From DASROJ01 sp035646975 (GTDB lineage: Bacteria; Acidobacteriota; Polarisedimenticolia; JACPZX01; DASXTC01), in assembly GCA_035646975.1 (NCBI GenBank), contig DASROJ010000233.1, positions 1 through 11,361 of the forward strand: DNA of 11,361 bases, given 5' to 3'. The first letter of the stretch is position 1; the number at the start of each line of letters is the position of its first letter. Of this stretch, positions 1 through 6,784 are shown in pieces. A model generated the notes under the pieces. That model searched no databases and was not told where the DNA came from. It worked only from the letters and a program-made list of their open reading frames with translations. A program made the translations under genes and the position numbers.

Positions 1-403
1 CGCTCCCATCGGTGACGAATCCGGCCAGAACGATCCTCCCTTGACCGTCGAAGACCACGGCATTGGCGCCCTCTGAAAACCCGGTCGGCGTGATGGCCAC
101 CAGGCCATTGGTGCCGAAGGAGGCATCCAGGGTGCCGTCATCGTTGTAGCGGGCGACGCCGAATCCTTGATGGGTTCCGTCGCTGGTCTGCCCCGCAACG
201 ACGATCCTGCCTGACGCGTCGATCGCGACGGCATGGCCGGCATCGCCGTGGCCGCTGAACGACGTGGTCAACTTGCCGTCGAAGCTGAACGACGTGTCCA
301 GGTCCCCGTCGGCGGCGCGGGCCTGCCGCGGCAGAGCCGCCATCAGCAGCATCACCATAATCATCCTGGCGGCCAGGAGCCGCCCCTTCCCGTGAGCCTT
401 CAT
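1..403 (-). CDS. Secreted delta-60-repeat (beta-propeller) protein, partial
   Basis: The gene runs off the left edge; 134 codons are visible. It starts at the ATG complementary to 401-403, five bases after an AGGAGG (409-414). The N-terminus has a basic start, a hydrophobic stretch (MIMVMLLMAAL) and an ARAADG junction, which reads as a Sec signal peptide. Two repeat units then follow, beginning LDTSFSFDGKLTTSF (about residues 35-49) and LDASFGTNGLVAIT (about 88-101). Each leads into a GRIVVAG or GRIVLAG strand. This is the signature of delta-60 repeats, which form beta-propellers in large secreted proteins of unknown role. Full-length members usually have many more units, so most of the gene lies outside. 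It lies downstream of the TetR gene on the same strand, 131 bp away. No clear promoter of its own was seen. The role is unknown, probably extracellular binding or surface display. Confidence 0.85.
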   Translation of the reverse strand, partial: MKAHGKGRLLAARMIMVMLLMAALPRQARAADGDLDTSFSFDGKLTTSFSGHGDAGHAVAIDASGRIVVAGQTSDGTHQGFGVARYNDDGTLDASFGTNGLVAITPTGFSEGANAVVFDGQGRIVLAGFVTDGS

Positions 404-534
404 CGCATCCTCCTGTTGTCTCGTCACCGGCAGTGGCGCCGTGAATCCGGCCTTCACAGAGACCAGATCGCAAAGCGTCACCAGAGGACGACAGGGGTGG
501 GATGAAAATCGCCGGAAAGGACCAGGGGGCGCGG

Positions 535-1215
535 TCAGACGCGGTGGCGTGAAGCGCGGGGTTTGCCCCCCACCTCGATGTAGCTCAGGAACGCCCGCGT
601 GAGCTCGCGCTTGAGCGCCTGATCGTCCTTGGGCAGCAGATGCCGCCAGGGCTTCACGCTGATGGGCATGACGACGAGATCGTACAGGGTGCTGATGATC
701 ATCATGAGACCCAGCGAGACCGCCGTGCGCGGATTCGGGTGCCGGATGTCCTTGCGCCCCGCCAGGATGAGGTCCACGACGCGCTCGAAGCTGCGAACCT
801 CCAGCTTCTCCGCCTTCTTGATGAACTCCGTGTTGGCCCGACCCTGCGTGAAATGACGTAGGGCGCGCAGCAGGGCGGCGTTGGCGCGGTAGGCGACGAC
901 CATGGCGCCGATGATCTGCTCGGCGAAGACGTCCAGGGGGATCTTGGCGGTCATGTCCGGCGTCATGGTCGCCCTCAATCTCTCGTCCTGACGTTGCAGA
1001 ATCCCGAGGATGGCGGTCTCGATCAGCTCGTCCTTGTCGTGGAACCGGCGATACACCGCGCCCGGCGTGAGCCCGGCGTGCTGCGCGATGCGGGGAATCG
1101 TCGTTCCGTCCACCCCGTGCTGCCCCAGCACGTCGGTGGCGGCCTTGAGCAGCTTGCGCAGCGATTCCCGGCTGCGCTCCTGCCGGGGCTCCAAGGTTTT
1201 CCTGGGCTTGGCCAT
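535..1215 (-). CDS. TetR/AcrR-family transcriptional regulator
   Basis: This 226-aa protein is of usual TetR length. Residues about 14-65 form the DNA-binding domain: helix 1 (SRESLRKLLKAATDVLGQHG), then the helix-turn-helix in TTIPRIAQHAGLTPGAVYRRF, followed by the typical D-K-D-E-L-I. The C-terminal ligand-binding helices (about 80-215) are not assignable to a known ligand class. The start at 1215 is preceded by AAAGGAGG (1218-1225 on the plus strand), only two bases from the ATG, which is close but workable. It is transcribed away from the MFS exporter gene at 1382. A 26-bp imperfect palindrome lies over the presumed exporter promoter between them. In families of this layout the regulator normally represses the exporter, and often itself, until a toxic ligand binds. 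That role is inferred; the domain call is secure. Confidence 0.93.
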   Translation of the reverse strand: MAKPRKTLEPRQERSRESLRKLLKAATDVLGQHGVDGTTIPRIAQHAGLTPGAVYRRFHDKDELIETAILGILQRQDERLRATMTPDMTAKIPLDVFAEQIIGAMVVAYRANAALLRALRHFTQGRANTEFIKKAEKLEVRSFERVVDLILAGRKDIRHPNPRTAVSLGLMMIISTLYDLVVMPISVKPWRHLLPKDDQALKRELTRAFLSYIEVGGKPRASRHRV

Positions 1216-1265
1216 GGCCTCCTTTATACCATTTCCCCGCCTGCGGCGCGGGCGAGAAATCCCCC

Positions 1266-1294
1266 TTGACAGCGTTCAGATGTAAATGTAAATT
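1266..1294 (+). promoter_or_regulatory. Putative sigma-70-type promoter of the MFS exporter
   Basis: There is a perfect TTGACA at 1266-1271, a 17-bp spacer, then TAAATT at 1289-1294, which matches 4 of 6 bases of the -10 consensus. Transcription would start near 1301. That leaves an approximately 80-base leader before the RBS and ATG at 1382, and makes the earlier in-frame ATG at 1307 an unlikely start. Confidence 0.55.
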
Positions 1295-1305
1295 CACGTT
1301 TTCAT
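1280..1305. promoter_or_regulatory. Imperfect 26-bp palindrome, candidate TetR operator
   Basis: The two 13-base halves (1280-1292 and 1293-1305) match at 10 of 13 positions when one is reverse-complemented. The inner core is AAATTCAC-like and the outer ends are ATG and CAT. The palindrome covers the candidate -10 box and start site of the exporter, where a repressor would block RNA polymerase. Its length and dyad symmetry suit a TetR dimer or pair of dimers. Binding by the adjacent regulator is inferred from position. Confidence 0.55.
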
Positions 1306-1381
1306 TATGACAAGCCCCTGGAAAAAAAGAGCCACGACGCCGTCGAACGGAGAGCGGTCGATCCGGCAAGGAGGAATCGAG

Positions 1382-2620
1382 ATGAACACTGTCAGCATCC
1401 CCATGTCCGCGCGCCCGGCCGTGACGACGCACCCGTTGCGCAACGGCCACTTCGTTCTGTGGTGGCTCGGCGCGACGACTTCGCTGTTCGGAGACCAGTT
1501 CTACCTCGTGGCGCTGCCCTGGATCGTGCTGCAGCTCACCGGCTCGGCGGTCACGATGGGAACCGTGGCGATGTGCGCGGGGATCCCGCGCGCCGCGCTG
1601 ATGCTGATGGGCGGCGCGGTCACCGATCGCATCTCGTCGCGAAAGATCCTCATGGTCACCGCATCGGCGCGCGCGGTGTTCGTCGCGGCGATCGGGTTCC
1701 TGCTCTGGGTCGACGCCCTGCAGCTGTGGCACGTCTACCTGCTTGCGTCGGCGTTCGGCGTTGCGGACGCGTTTGCCATGCCGTCCGCCGGTCCCCTGCT
1801 GCGCTCGCTGGTCAAGCCGGAGCAGCTTCCAGAAGCCAATTCGGTGTGGCAGAGCAGCGCGCTGCTCGCCGGCATTGTCGGCCCCGCCCCCGCCGGCATG
1901 ATCACCAAGAGTCTCGGTGCCGCCTGGGCATTCTTTCTCGATGCCTTCAGCTTCCTGTTCGTCATTGCCGCGCTGTGGGTCGTGCCCGATCCGCCCCCGG
2001 CGCCTTCCTCGGCCAAGGGGAAGATCAGCGTCTGGAGCTCCATCGGGGAAGGTCTCTCGTATGTCATGAAGGACATCCCCCTTCGTTCGCTCATGCTGCT
2101 CGCGGCCGCGCTGAATTTCTGCCTCTCCGGGCCTCTCACGATCGGATTGGCCTATATCGCCAAGAACCGGTTCTCATCGCCGACGGCGTTCGGGGGATGG
2201 ATCTCCAGTGTGGCCGCCGGAACGCTGATCGGAATACTTCTCGCCGGGGTCTACAAGTCGCGCCACCGCGGTAACCTGCTGCTGGGAACGGCCGCGATGC
2301 TCGGTGTTGCGATGGCCTGCATGGGCCTTCTCACCGGATTCTGGTCGGTGGCCGTGCTCCTCCTCGTCATGGGGTGCTTGAGCGGGTTCATCAACGTCCA
2401 GATCCAGGCCTGGCTGCAGCAGCGGGTGGAGCGCTCCGTTCTGGGGCGCGTGAGCAGCGTGGCGATGCTCTCGTCGTTCGGGCTGATGCCCGTCTCGATG
2501 GCGGTGGCCGGCTTCGCGGTGGAATGGAGCGTTCCGTGGATGTTCGCCATCGGTGGCGCGGCGGTGACGCTGGTTGCCGCGTTCGGCGCTCTCCAGCGGG
2601 AGGTTCGAGCCATCGAGTAG
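1382..2620 (+). CDS. MFS transporter (MFS_3 / enterobactin-exporter-like)
   Basis: This 412-aa inner-membrane protein has about 12 hydrophobic segments and the major facilitator layout. It opens with a short polar tail, then HFVLWWLGATTSLFGDQFYL, a start typical of the MFS_3 group (EntS-like and macrolide/drug exporters). A motif-A-like loop, GGAVTDRISSRKIL, sits between TM2 and TM3 at about residues 77-90. The start at 1382 is chosen because AAGGAGG (1368-1374) lies seven bases upstream. An in-frame ATG at 1307 would add 25 polar residues and sits almost on the presumed transcription start. The gene is divergent from the TetR gene and probably repressed by it through the palindrome at 1280-1305. 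The proton-driven export role follows from the family; the substrate cannot be named from sequence. Confidence 0.9.
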   Translation: MNTVSIPMSARPAVTTHPLRNGHFVLWWLGATTSLFGDQFYLVALPWIVLQLTGSAVTMGTVAMCAGIPRAALMLMGGAVTDRISSRKILMVTASARAVFVAAIGFLLWVDALQLWHVYLLASAFGVADAFAMPSAGPLLRSLVKPEQLPEANSVWQSSALLAGIVGPAPAGMITKSLGAAWAFFLDAFSFLFVIAALWVVPDPPPAPSSAKGKISVWSSIGEGLSYVMKDIPLRSLMLLAAALNFCLSGPLTIGLAYIAKNRFSSPTAFGGWISSVAAGTLIGILLAGVYKSRHRGNLLLGTAAMLGVAMACMGLLTGFWSVAVLLLVMGCLSGFINVQIQAWLQQRVERSVLGRVSSVAMLSSFGLMPVSMAVAGFAVEWSVPWMFAIGGAAVTLVAAFGALQREVRAIE

Positions 2621-2692
2621 CGGCGAGACGAGATCCTTCCAGGGCACAATGAGCTTCCACGCAGGCAACGGCTTAACTCAGTCGCTGGCGTG

Positions 2693-2708
2693 CCCGCGGC
2701 TCCGCGGG
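2693..2708. terminator. Small GC-rich hairpin downstream of the MFS gene
   Basis: CCCGCG and CGCGGG pair around a four-base loop, 73 bp past the exporter stop codon. No T-run follows, so it is not a canonical intrinsic terminator. It could help end exporter transcription or be chance in GC-rich DNA. The rest of 2621-2771 shows no convincing promoter. Confidence 0.25.
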
Positions 2709-2771
2709 TCCAATCGGTCCAAATTGTGGTACATTACTTTCCTGCTTGACTGATCGGATGCTGGTGCGCTC

Positions 2772-5045
2772 ATGGGCGGACACCTGAAGCAGGTCGGGGC
2801 TCGAGCAAGCCTCTCGATCCTCTTGGTCCTTTTGATTCTAGGCCAAGGGGTCTCACGCGCCGGAGCCGTGTGCGGGGATGCGACCTGGATGGCGCGAACC
2901 GTGCCATCACCCTGCCGCGAGGCCCTTGGTCCCTGGTTCTCGAGTGGAAACCTCGCGGTATCGCTCGGATATCGGTACAGTCCCGCATCCAATACCTGCT
3001 TCCAGAACACCACCGTGGGCCAGCCATCCACTCGAGATTCTTACGCCATGATCGTCGCCGACCAGTACCTCGTGGTCTGGGGAGGCAAGGACGGCTCGGG
3101 ACCGCTCGGCGATGGCGCGGTGTACGACACCCTGAATGACACCTGGACGCCGATGTCGCTGGTCTCGGCGCCGACGGCTCGCTGGGGACACAAGGCGGTC
3201 TGGACTGGCTCCGAGGTGCTGTTCTGGGGGGGCCGGGACAGTGGTTCCTACTTCGCCGACGGCGGTGCTTACGATCCGGTGGCCAACACGTGGCGTCCGA
3301 TCCCTGCCACGTCTGCGGTGCCCGCGCGAGCATTTCACTGGGCCGTCTGGACCGGCAGCGAGATGATCGTCTGGGGCGGAGCCACGACGTCCGGTGGGTC
3401 GAACACGGGTGCACGTTTTCAATACGGGACAGGAACCTGGCTGCCCATCTCCACGACGGGCGCCCCTGACATGACGTACGGCACTCCCGAAGCGGTCCTC
3501 TGGGCCGGGACCCGGTTGATCGTCACCGGCGGCTATTACAACCAGACCGTCGAGCGGCCTCCCGGGTTCTTCGGGTTCGAGCGCCACTACAGGCCGAACA
3601 GCTATCTCTACGATCCGGTCGCCGACGCATGGAGCACGATCGGCAGTCTCAGCTACGCCCAGGGATTCTCGGCCGTCTGGACGGGCACAGAGGCGATCTT
3701 CTGGGGAGGGGCCTACTGCAGCGAGTACTTCACCTATCCGGGCCCGAACTACTGGCATTTCTACTGCGACAGCTACGGCGGCGGGACGCGCTTCAATCCA
3801 GCCACGGGAACGACCAGCTCCGTATCGAACACCGGCGCGCCTCAGGAACGTTACCGGCACACAGCTGTCTCGGTCGGCTCTCATCAGATGCTTGTCTGGG
3901 GCGGTTCTGTCGCGGTGAACCAACCGCCCAGCTATTACGAGTACCAGCCGGCGGCCGATGGCTGGTACGTGCCGAACTACGACATCGATGCCGACGAAGA
4001 CGGGCAGACCCAGTGCTCCGGAGATTGCGATGACACACGCGCCAGCGTCTATGCGGGAGCACCCCAGATCTGTGACGGGATCAACAACGACTGCAGCGAT
4101 CCGGCCTGGCCGCAGGTCCCCGCGGCGGAATTGGATGCCGATGGGGATGGCTACACCACCTGCGGCGGTGATTGCGACGATGCCGACCCCGCTACCAATT
4201 CGGCAGCTCCCGAGATCAACGACGGGAAGGATAACGAGTGTCCCGGCTCGCCGGGAGCCGGCGCGTTCGACGAGTTATCCGCTGATCTGTCCTGGGTCGG
4301 CTCCGCGTCGACTCCCGACTTCTGCTGGCTGCCTCAATCAGGCGCGGTCCTCTACGAAGTCGCAAGAAGCGGCGTGGCTTCATTTGCCGGTGGATGTCAG
4401 ATCGAATCGACGAACGCCACATGCTGGAACGAGCCCGAGACACCCTCACCGGGACAGGTGTTCTTCTACCTGGTCAGGCCTCAGACGCCGCACACCGGCA
4501 GCTGGGGACAGGATTCCACCGGAGCCGTTCGCTCGAACGTCTGCCCGGGGACCGCCACGGCCTACACTTTCACGTTTGCCGACACCGCAGCAGACGACAT
4601 CGTCAGCACCAGACTTAGTGACTTCTTTACAATGGTGCCGAGCACGCCATCGAGCTACCTGTCGTTTGCAGTCGATGGCAGCCCGACAGGCGGCGCGTTA
4701 TGCACCGAGAGGGCGGACTTCTATCGCGATCTGTACCTCGGCTACGCAGGCACCACGTTCGGTGCCTTCACCTCATCCGGCTCGTGGAACAAGTGGTATC
4801 GCGATGGTACCGGACCCTGGTCCGGCCCGACCACCGCGAGCTTCACCAACTACGTCGGTGCCTACTGCTCTGAAAAGTGGGCCTGGTGCCCGGACTACGA
4901 GATGGGCAGCCTGATGCTGTACGTTCGCCCTGGCGGCCCGAGCTCGTGCGAGCTCGCGCAGGACTTTCCCGCGGTCTGCGGCGCCGGAGCATGGCGCCTG
5001 AAAGTCAGAATCTCCGAGGACCGGTTCGTCGCCTGCGGGTTCTGA
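2772..5045 (+). CDS. Secreted kelch-repeat / MopE metal-binding-motif protein
   Basis: This is a 757-aa exported protein. Residues 1-33 are a signal peptide (basic start, SILLVLLILGQG, cleavage near RAGA-VC). Six kelch-like units follow between about 91 and 400, each with a V-W-G-G-type turn (WGG at 103, 152, 201, 311, 376; VTGG at 251) and several with YDP..(D/N)TW, predicting a six-bladed propeller. Two MopE-type motifs come next: about 404-442 (DIDADEDG ... CSGDCDD ... CDGINNDC) and 454-491 (LDADGDGY ... CGGDCDD ... DGKDNEC). Such motifs are annotated as putative metal-binding. Residues 504-592 resemble a fibronectin-like fold. Residues 594-757 are an unrecognised Cys- and Trp-rich domain. 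ATG 2772 is the only reasonable start; the frame closes at 2751 and the RBS is weak. It is probably surface or extracellular. The biological role is unknown. Confidence 0.88.
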   Translation: MGGHLKQVGARASLSILLVLLILGQGVSRAGAVCGDATWMARTVPSPCREALGPWFSSGNLAVSLGYRYSPASNTCFQNTTVGQPSTRDSYAMIVADQYLVVWGGKDGSGPLGDGAVYDTLNDTWTPMSLVSAPTARWGHKAVWTGSEVLFWGGRDSGSYFADGGAYDPVANTWRPIPATSAVPARAFHWAVWTGSEMIVWGGATTSGGSNTGARFQYGTGTWLPISTTGAPDMTYGTPEAVLWAGTRLIVTGGYYNQTVERPPGFFGFERHYRPNSYLYDPVADAWSTIGSLSYAQGFSAVWTGTEAIFWGGAYCSEYFTYPGPNYWHFYCDSYGGGTRFNPATGTTSSVSNTGAPQERYRHTAVSVGSHQMLVWGGSVAVNQPPSYYEYQPAADGWYVPNYDIDADEDGQTQCSGDCDDTRASVYAGAPQICDGINNDCSDPAWPQVPAAELDADGDGYTTCGGDCDDADPATNSAAPEINDGKDNECPGSPGAGAFDELSADLSWVGSASTPDFCWLPQSGAVLYEVARSGVASFAGGCQIESTNATCWNEPETPSPGQVFFYLVRPQTPHTGSWGQDSTGAVRSNVCPGTATAYTFTFADTAADDIVSTRLSDFFTMVPSTPSSYLSFAVDGSPTGGALCTERADFYRDLYLGYAGTTFGAFTSSGSWNKWYRDGTGPWSGPTTASFTNYVGAYCSEKWAWCPDYEMGSLMLYVRPGGPSSCELAQDFPAVCGAGAWRLKVRISEDRFVACGF

Positions 5046-5076
5046 GTCGACGCACGCAGCATGGAAGACTGTCCCA

Positions 5077-5119
5077 GTCCCTCCTGCACACCCGACGCTG
5101 TAACTCGATTCAGAGAAAC
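5077..5119. repeat. 43-bp dispersed repeat, copy 1
   Basis: This 43-bp stretch matches 7814-7856 at 37 of 43 positions without gaps, in the same orientation. The most conserved part is GATTCAGAGAAAC at the right end, preceded by CTGTAACT. It begins 31 bases after the stop codon of the kelch/MopE gene. It contains no obvious hairpin, no integron-type RYYYAAC/GTTRRRY pair and no T-tract. Its function is unknown; it may be a target-site or 3'-flank repeat. Confidence 0.65.
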
Positions 5120-5159
5120 CGCAACCTGACCGTGGTCGGGAATGAGGAGGATCGAGCCT

Positions 5160-5579
5160 GTGTCAACTGCACTCCCATTATCACCCCTGAATCGCACCCC
5201 TCGTCGTCGACTGGCCCAAGTATCCACGCTGCCGCCAGTGCGACGAACTGTTCGGGGACGGCCCGCCGCGAGCTGCGGCCATCATCGACCTGAAGGTCGC
5301 CGGCGCGTTCCACGGGCACTGCTGGCCCGCCTTCGAAGCGGTCAAAGGCCGCAAGGTCCAGGCGATCGTGCCGTACCCGACGGACCCCATGAGGAAGACT
5401 TAACCATCGACATCCTCTACCGCCCCATCGGATACACCGGCGAGTTCGTGATCTGGGCGAGCCTTCAGCCGCTCGACGGCAAGGCTCAGCTCGAGCGCGG
5501 CCAAGAACTCGCCCGGCAACAACGGGCCGACGGCGGGTGGGAGGTTGCGATGGAGGCCGATGGGCAGCGGGTCGACTGA
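5160..5579 (+). pseudogene. Small zinc-ribbon-like protein gene with two compensating frameshifts
   Basis: The coding signal starts at GTG 5160, nine bases after AGGAGG (5145-5150), in the frame that ends at TGA 5577-5579. Between about 5197 and 5388 it is carried by the next frame. That middle segment reads DWPKYPRCRQCDELFGDG, then HGHCWPAFEAVKGRKVQAI. Both switches fall at runs of four C (about 5197-5200 and 5385-5388). Removing one C at the first and adding one at the second restores a continuous product of 139 aa. It has a CxxC plus HxHC set that could bind zinc and an acidic/aromatic C-terminal part (LTIDILYRPIGYTGEFVIWA). No family is recognised. It is either a twice-shifted gene or two homopolymer sequencing errors in an intact gene. 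Confidence 0.55.
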
Positions 5580-5606
5580 CGACGAACCGGATGGATGTCT
5601 GCATCA

Positions 5607-5634
5607 CAGGGAGCGCCGTGGTGGGCGCTCCCTG
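5607..5634. terminator. Strong hairpin between convergent genes
   Basis: Perfect 11-bp arms (CAGGGAGCGCC and GGCGCTCCCTG) flank a six-base GTGGTG loop. The hairpin lies between the stop at 5579 on the plus strand and the stop at 5647 on the minus strand. Neither side has a T-run, so it is not a textbook intrinsic terminator. Its position suits a bidirectional terminator or 3'-end stabiliser for both genes. Confidence 0.6.
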
Positions 5635-5646
5635 CATAGCTGGCGC

Positions 5647-5808
5647 TTAGTGGCCGCCCTGATTACCAGGCTGACCTTCGTAACCGAGAAGGCCGTTGCC
5701 TCCATGACCACCCTGGTTACCCGGCTGGCCTTCATACCCCCGGAGACCAGGTGCGAGCCCGGCGATGGCCAGGGTTGCAGCAAGTAGCAGAGCACCGATT
5801 GTTTGCAT
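5647..5808 (-). CDS. Small secreted Gly/Gln-rich repeat protein (53 aa)
   Basis: The start is ATG at 5808, not an earlier in-frame ATG, because GGAGGTGA (5814-5821) sits just upstream and a promoter lies at 5848-5876. Residues 1-20 (MQTIGALLLAATLAIAGLAP) form a signal peptide or anchor. The rest is Gly-rich and holds two perfect copies of GYEGQPGNQGGH at 24-35 and 42-53, the second ending exactly at the stop. The two DNA copies differ at 8 of 36 positions, all at third codon positions and all silent, which indicates selection on the peptide. The repeat could be a metal-binding or matrix peptide (Gly, Gln, Asn, His) or a modified-peptide precursor. No family is recognised and no maturation enzyme is visible nearby. 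Confidence 0.7.
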   Translation of the reverse strand: MQTIGALLLAATLAIAGLAPGLRGYEGQPGNQGGHGGNGLLGYEGQPGNQGGH

Positions 5809-5847
5809 CAATCTCACCTCCCCCATGCGCGTTAGAGCGGATTGCTC

Positions 5848-5876
5848 CATATACCTTGATCTGCAAGGGTTTTCAA
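5848..5876 (-). promoter_or_regulatory. Promoter of the 53-aa secreted protein
   Basis: On the minus strand TTGAAA (5871-5876) is followed by a 17-base spacer and TATATG (5848-5853). Transcription would begin near 5841, giving a leader of about 33 bases that contains the RBS GGAGGTGA. Spacing and order are right for a housekeeping-sigma promoter. Confidence 0.5.
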
Positions 5877-6001
5877 GGCGAAAACGGCTGAGGAGTCTCG
5901 GAAGGGACACCCAGCCACACTCGGCGGGGCCCATGGTGATCTGCAAGCAGTCGCGGCATGCCTCGATCTGCTCGGGAGCCGGACGACAGACCTGAATCCA
6001 T

Positions 6002-6532
6002 GCTAGGAACCTGTTCGAGAAACACTCCGGATCGACTCAGGACCGCCGCCGTGCATGATGGCGGCATGACGACAGAAACCTTCCGACCCCACGACCCCGA
6101 TCAGATGCTGCTGATGCCGGCCATCGAATCGATCAAGAGGAAGATGGGCCGCAAGCCCAAGGCCATGCTGGCCGATGCAGGTTACTGGTCGGAGAAGAAC
6201 GTCGAGGCTCTCAACAAGGACAGGAGCTGCCGCCGGTGAGCGGCAGGCCGCCAGCCGGCCTGTCGGTGCGCCAGAAGATGGCGCGCAAGCTCAGGACGGT
6301 GGCGGACAGGAGGGCTTACAGCCGGCGCAAGATGATCGCCGAGCCGGTGTTCGGTCAGATCAGGCAAGCGCGAGAGTTCCGTCAGTTCCTGCGGCGCGGA
6401 GTGGAAAACGTTTGGAACGAGTGGGCGCTGGTGTGTACTGTGCACAATATCCTGAAGCTGCTCACCGCGATGGCGGCCGCGTGAGTGACCCGGGACGTCA
6501 ATCAGAGCTGATTAGCCGGACAGGCTCCCAGC
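6002..6532 (+). mobile_element. IS1182-type deletion derivative (531 bp, MITE-like)
   Basis: The left end 6002-6017 (GCTAGGAACCTGTTCG) and the reverse complement of 6517-6532 (GCTGGGAGCCTGTCCG) match at 13 of 16 positions. They enclose a transposase relic. The whole unit is 531 bp, against roughly 1.5 kb or more for intact IS1182-family elements. Both ends appear kept while the transposase has lost most of its length, so it is non-autonomous. No convincing target-site duplication was found. Exact ends need comparison with a full copy. Confidence 0.6.
6066..6484 (+). pseudogene. IS1182-family transposase relic (two internal deletions, frameshift)
   Basis: Three pieces of an IS1182-type DDE transposase are joined. 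From ATG 6066, TFRPHDPDQMLLMP matches the family N-terminus. It runs directly into AIESIKRKMGRKPKAMLADAGYWSEKNVEALNK, which belongs near the second half of the catalytic core (the family's L-A-D-A-G-Y segment). That frame stops at 6239. The C-terminal part continues in another frame from about 6221: QKMARKLRTVADRRAYSRRK, then EPVFGQIRQAREFRQFL and EWALVCTVHNILKLL, the usual family ending, with stop at 6482-6484. Most of the N-terminal half and a short stretch before the C-terminal block are missing. It cannot make an active enzyme. Family assignment comes from recalled motifs. Confidence 0.8.
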
Positions 6533-6588
6533 TTTATCTACTATGCAGGGTGGGTTCTCTTGGTTATGCCGGTCATAGATGGCATTTA

Positions 6589-6610
6589 CTTCGCTTTGTT
6601 CTAAACGAAG
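6589..6610. other. Short hairpin in the gap before the hydrolase gene
   Basis: CTTCGCTT (6589-6596) and AAACGAAG (6603-6610) pair at 7 of 8 positions around a six-base loop. No T-run follows. The surrounding gap 6533-6784 shows no other convincing structure. The open frame starting at 6632 is a non-coding-looking extension of the hydrolase. Confidence 0.2.
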
Positions 6611-6784
6611 GGCACCGAAGGTCACCATGTCGTGTACACTCGGACATTGAACGGGATAGCAACACGTTTCACGCGTCGCCGCGCGTCGGGCCCGGAGCGG
6701 ACTTCATCCGCAGACTCGCCCGTCGCGGGTGAGCGTGGGTGTTGGCCGGACGCTTCGTCGCGTGTACGTTGGAGGGTTACTGAC

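Noticed and set aside
138..473. 111-codon minus-strand open frame over the left-edge gene
   Set aside because: It is a shadow. The delta-60 repeats are in a different minus-strand frame starting at 403 and open to the window edge.
2907..3923. 338-codon minus-strand open frame inside the kelch/MopE gene
   Set aside because: It overlaps the well-supported plus-strand gene completely, is Arg/Gly/Pro-rich, and has no recognisable motif or RBS.
6632..6784. 51-residue N-terminal extension of the hydrolase
   Set aside because: It would place an Arg-rich segment before a normal signal peptide. The internal ATG 6785 has a good RBS.
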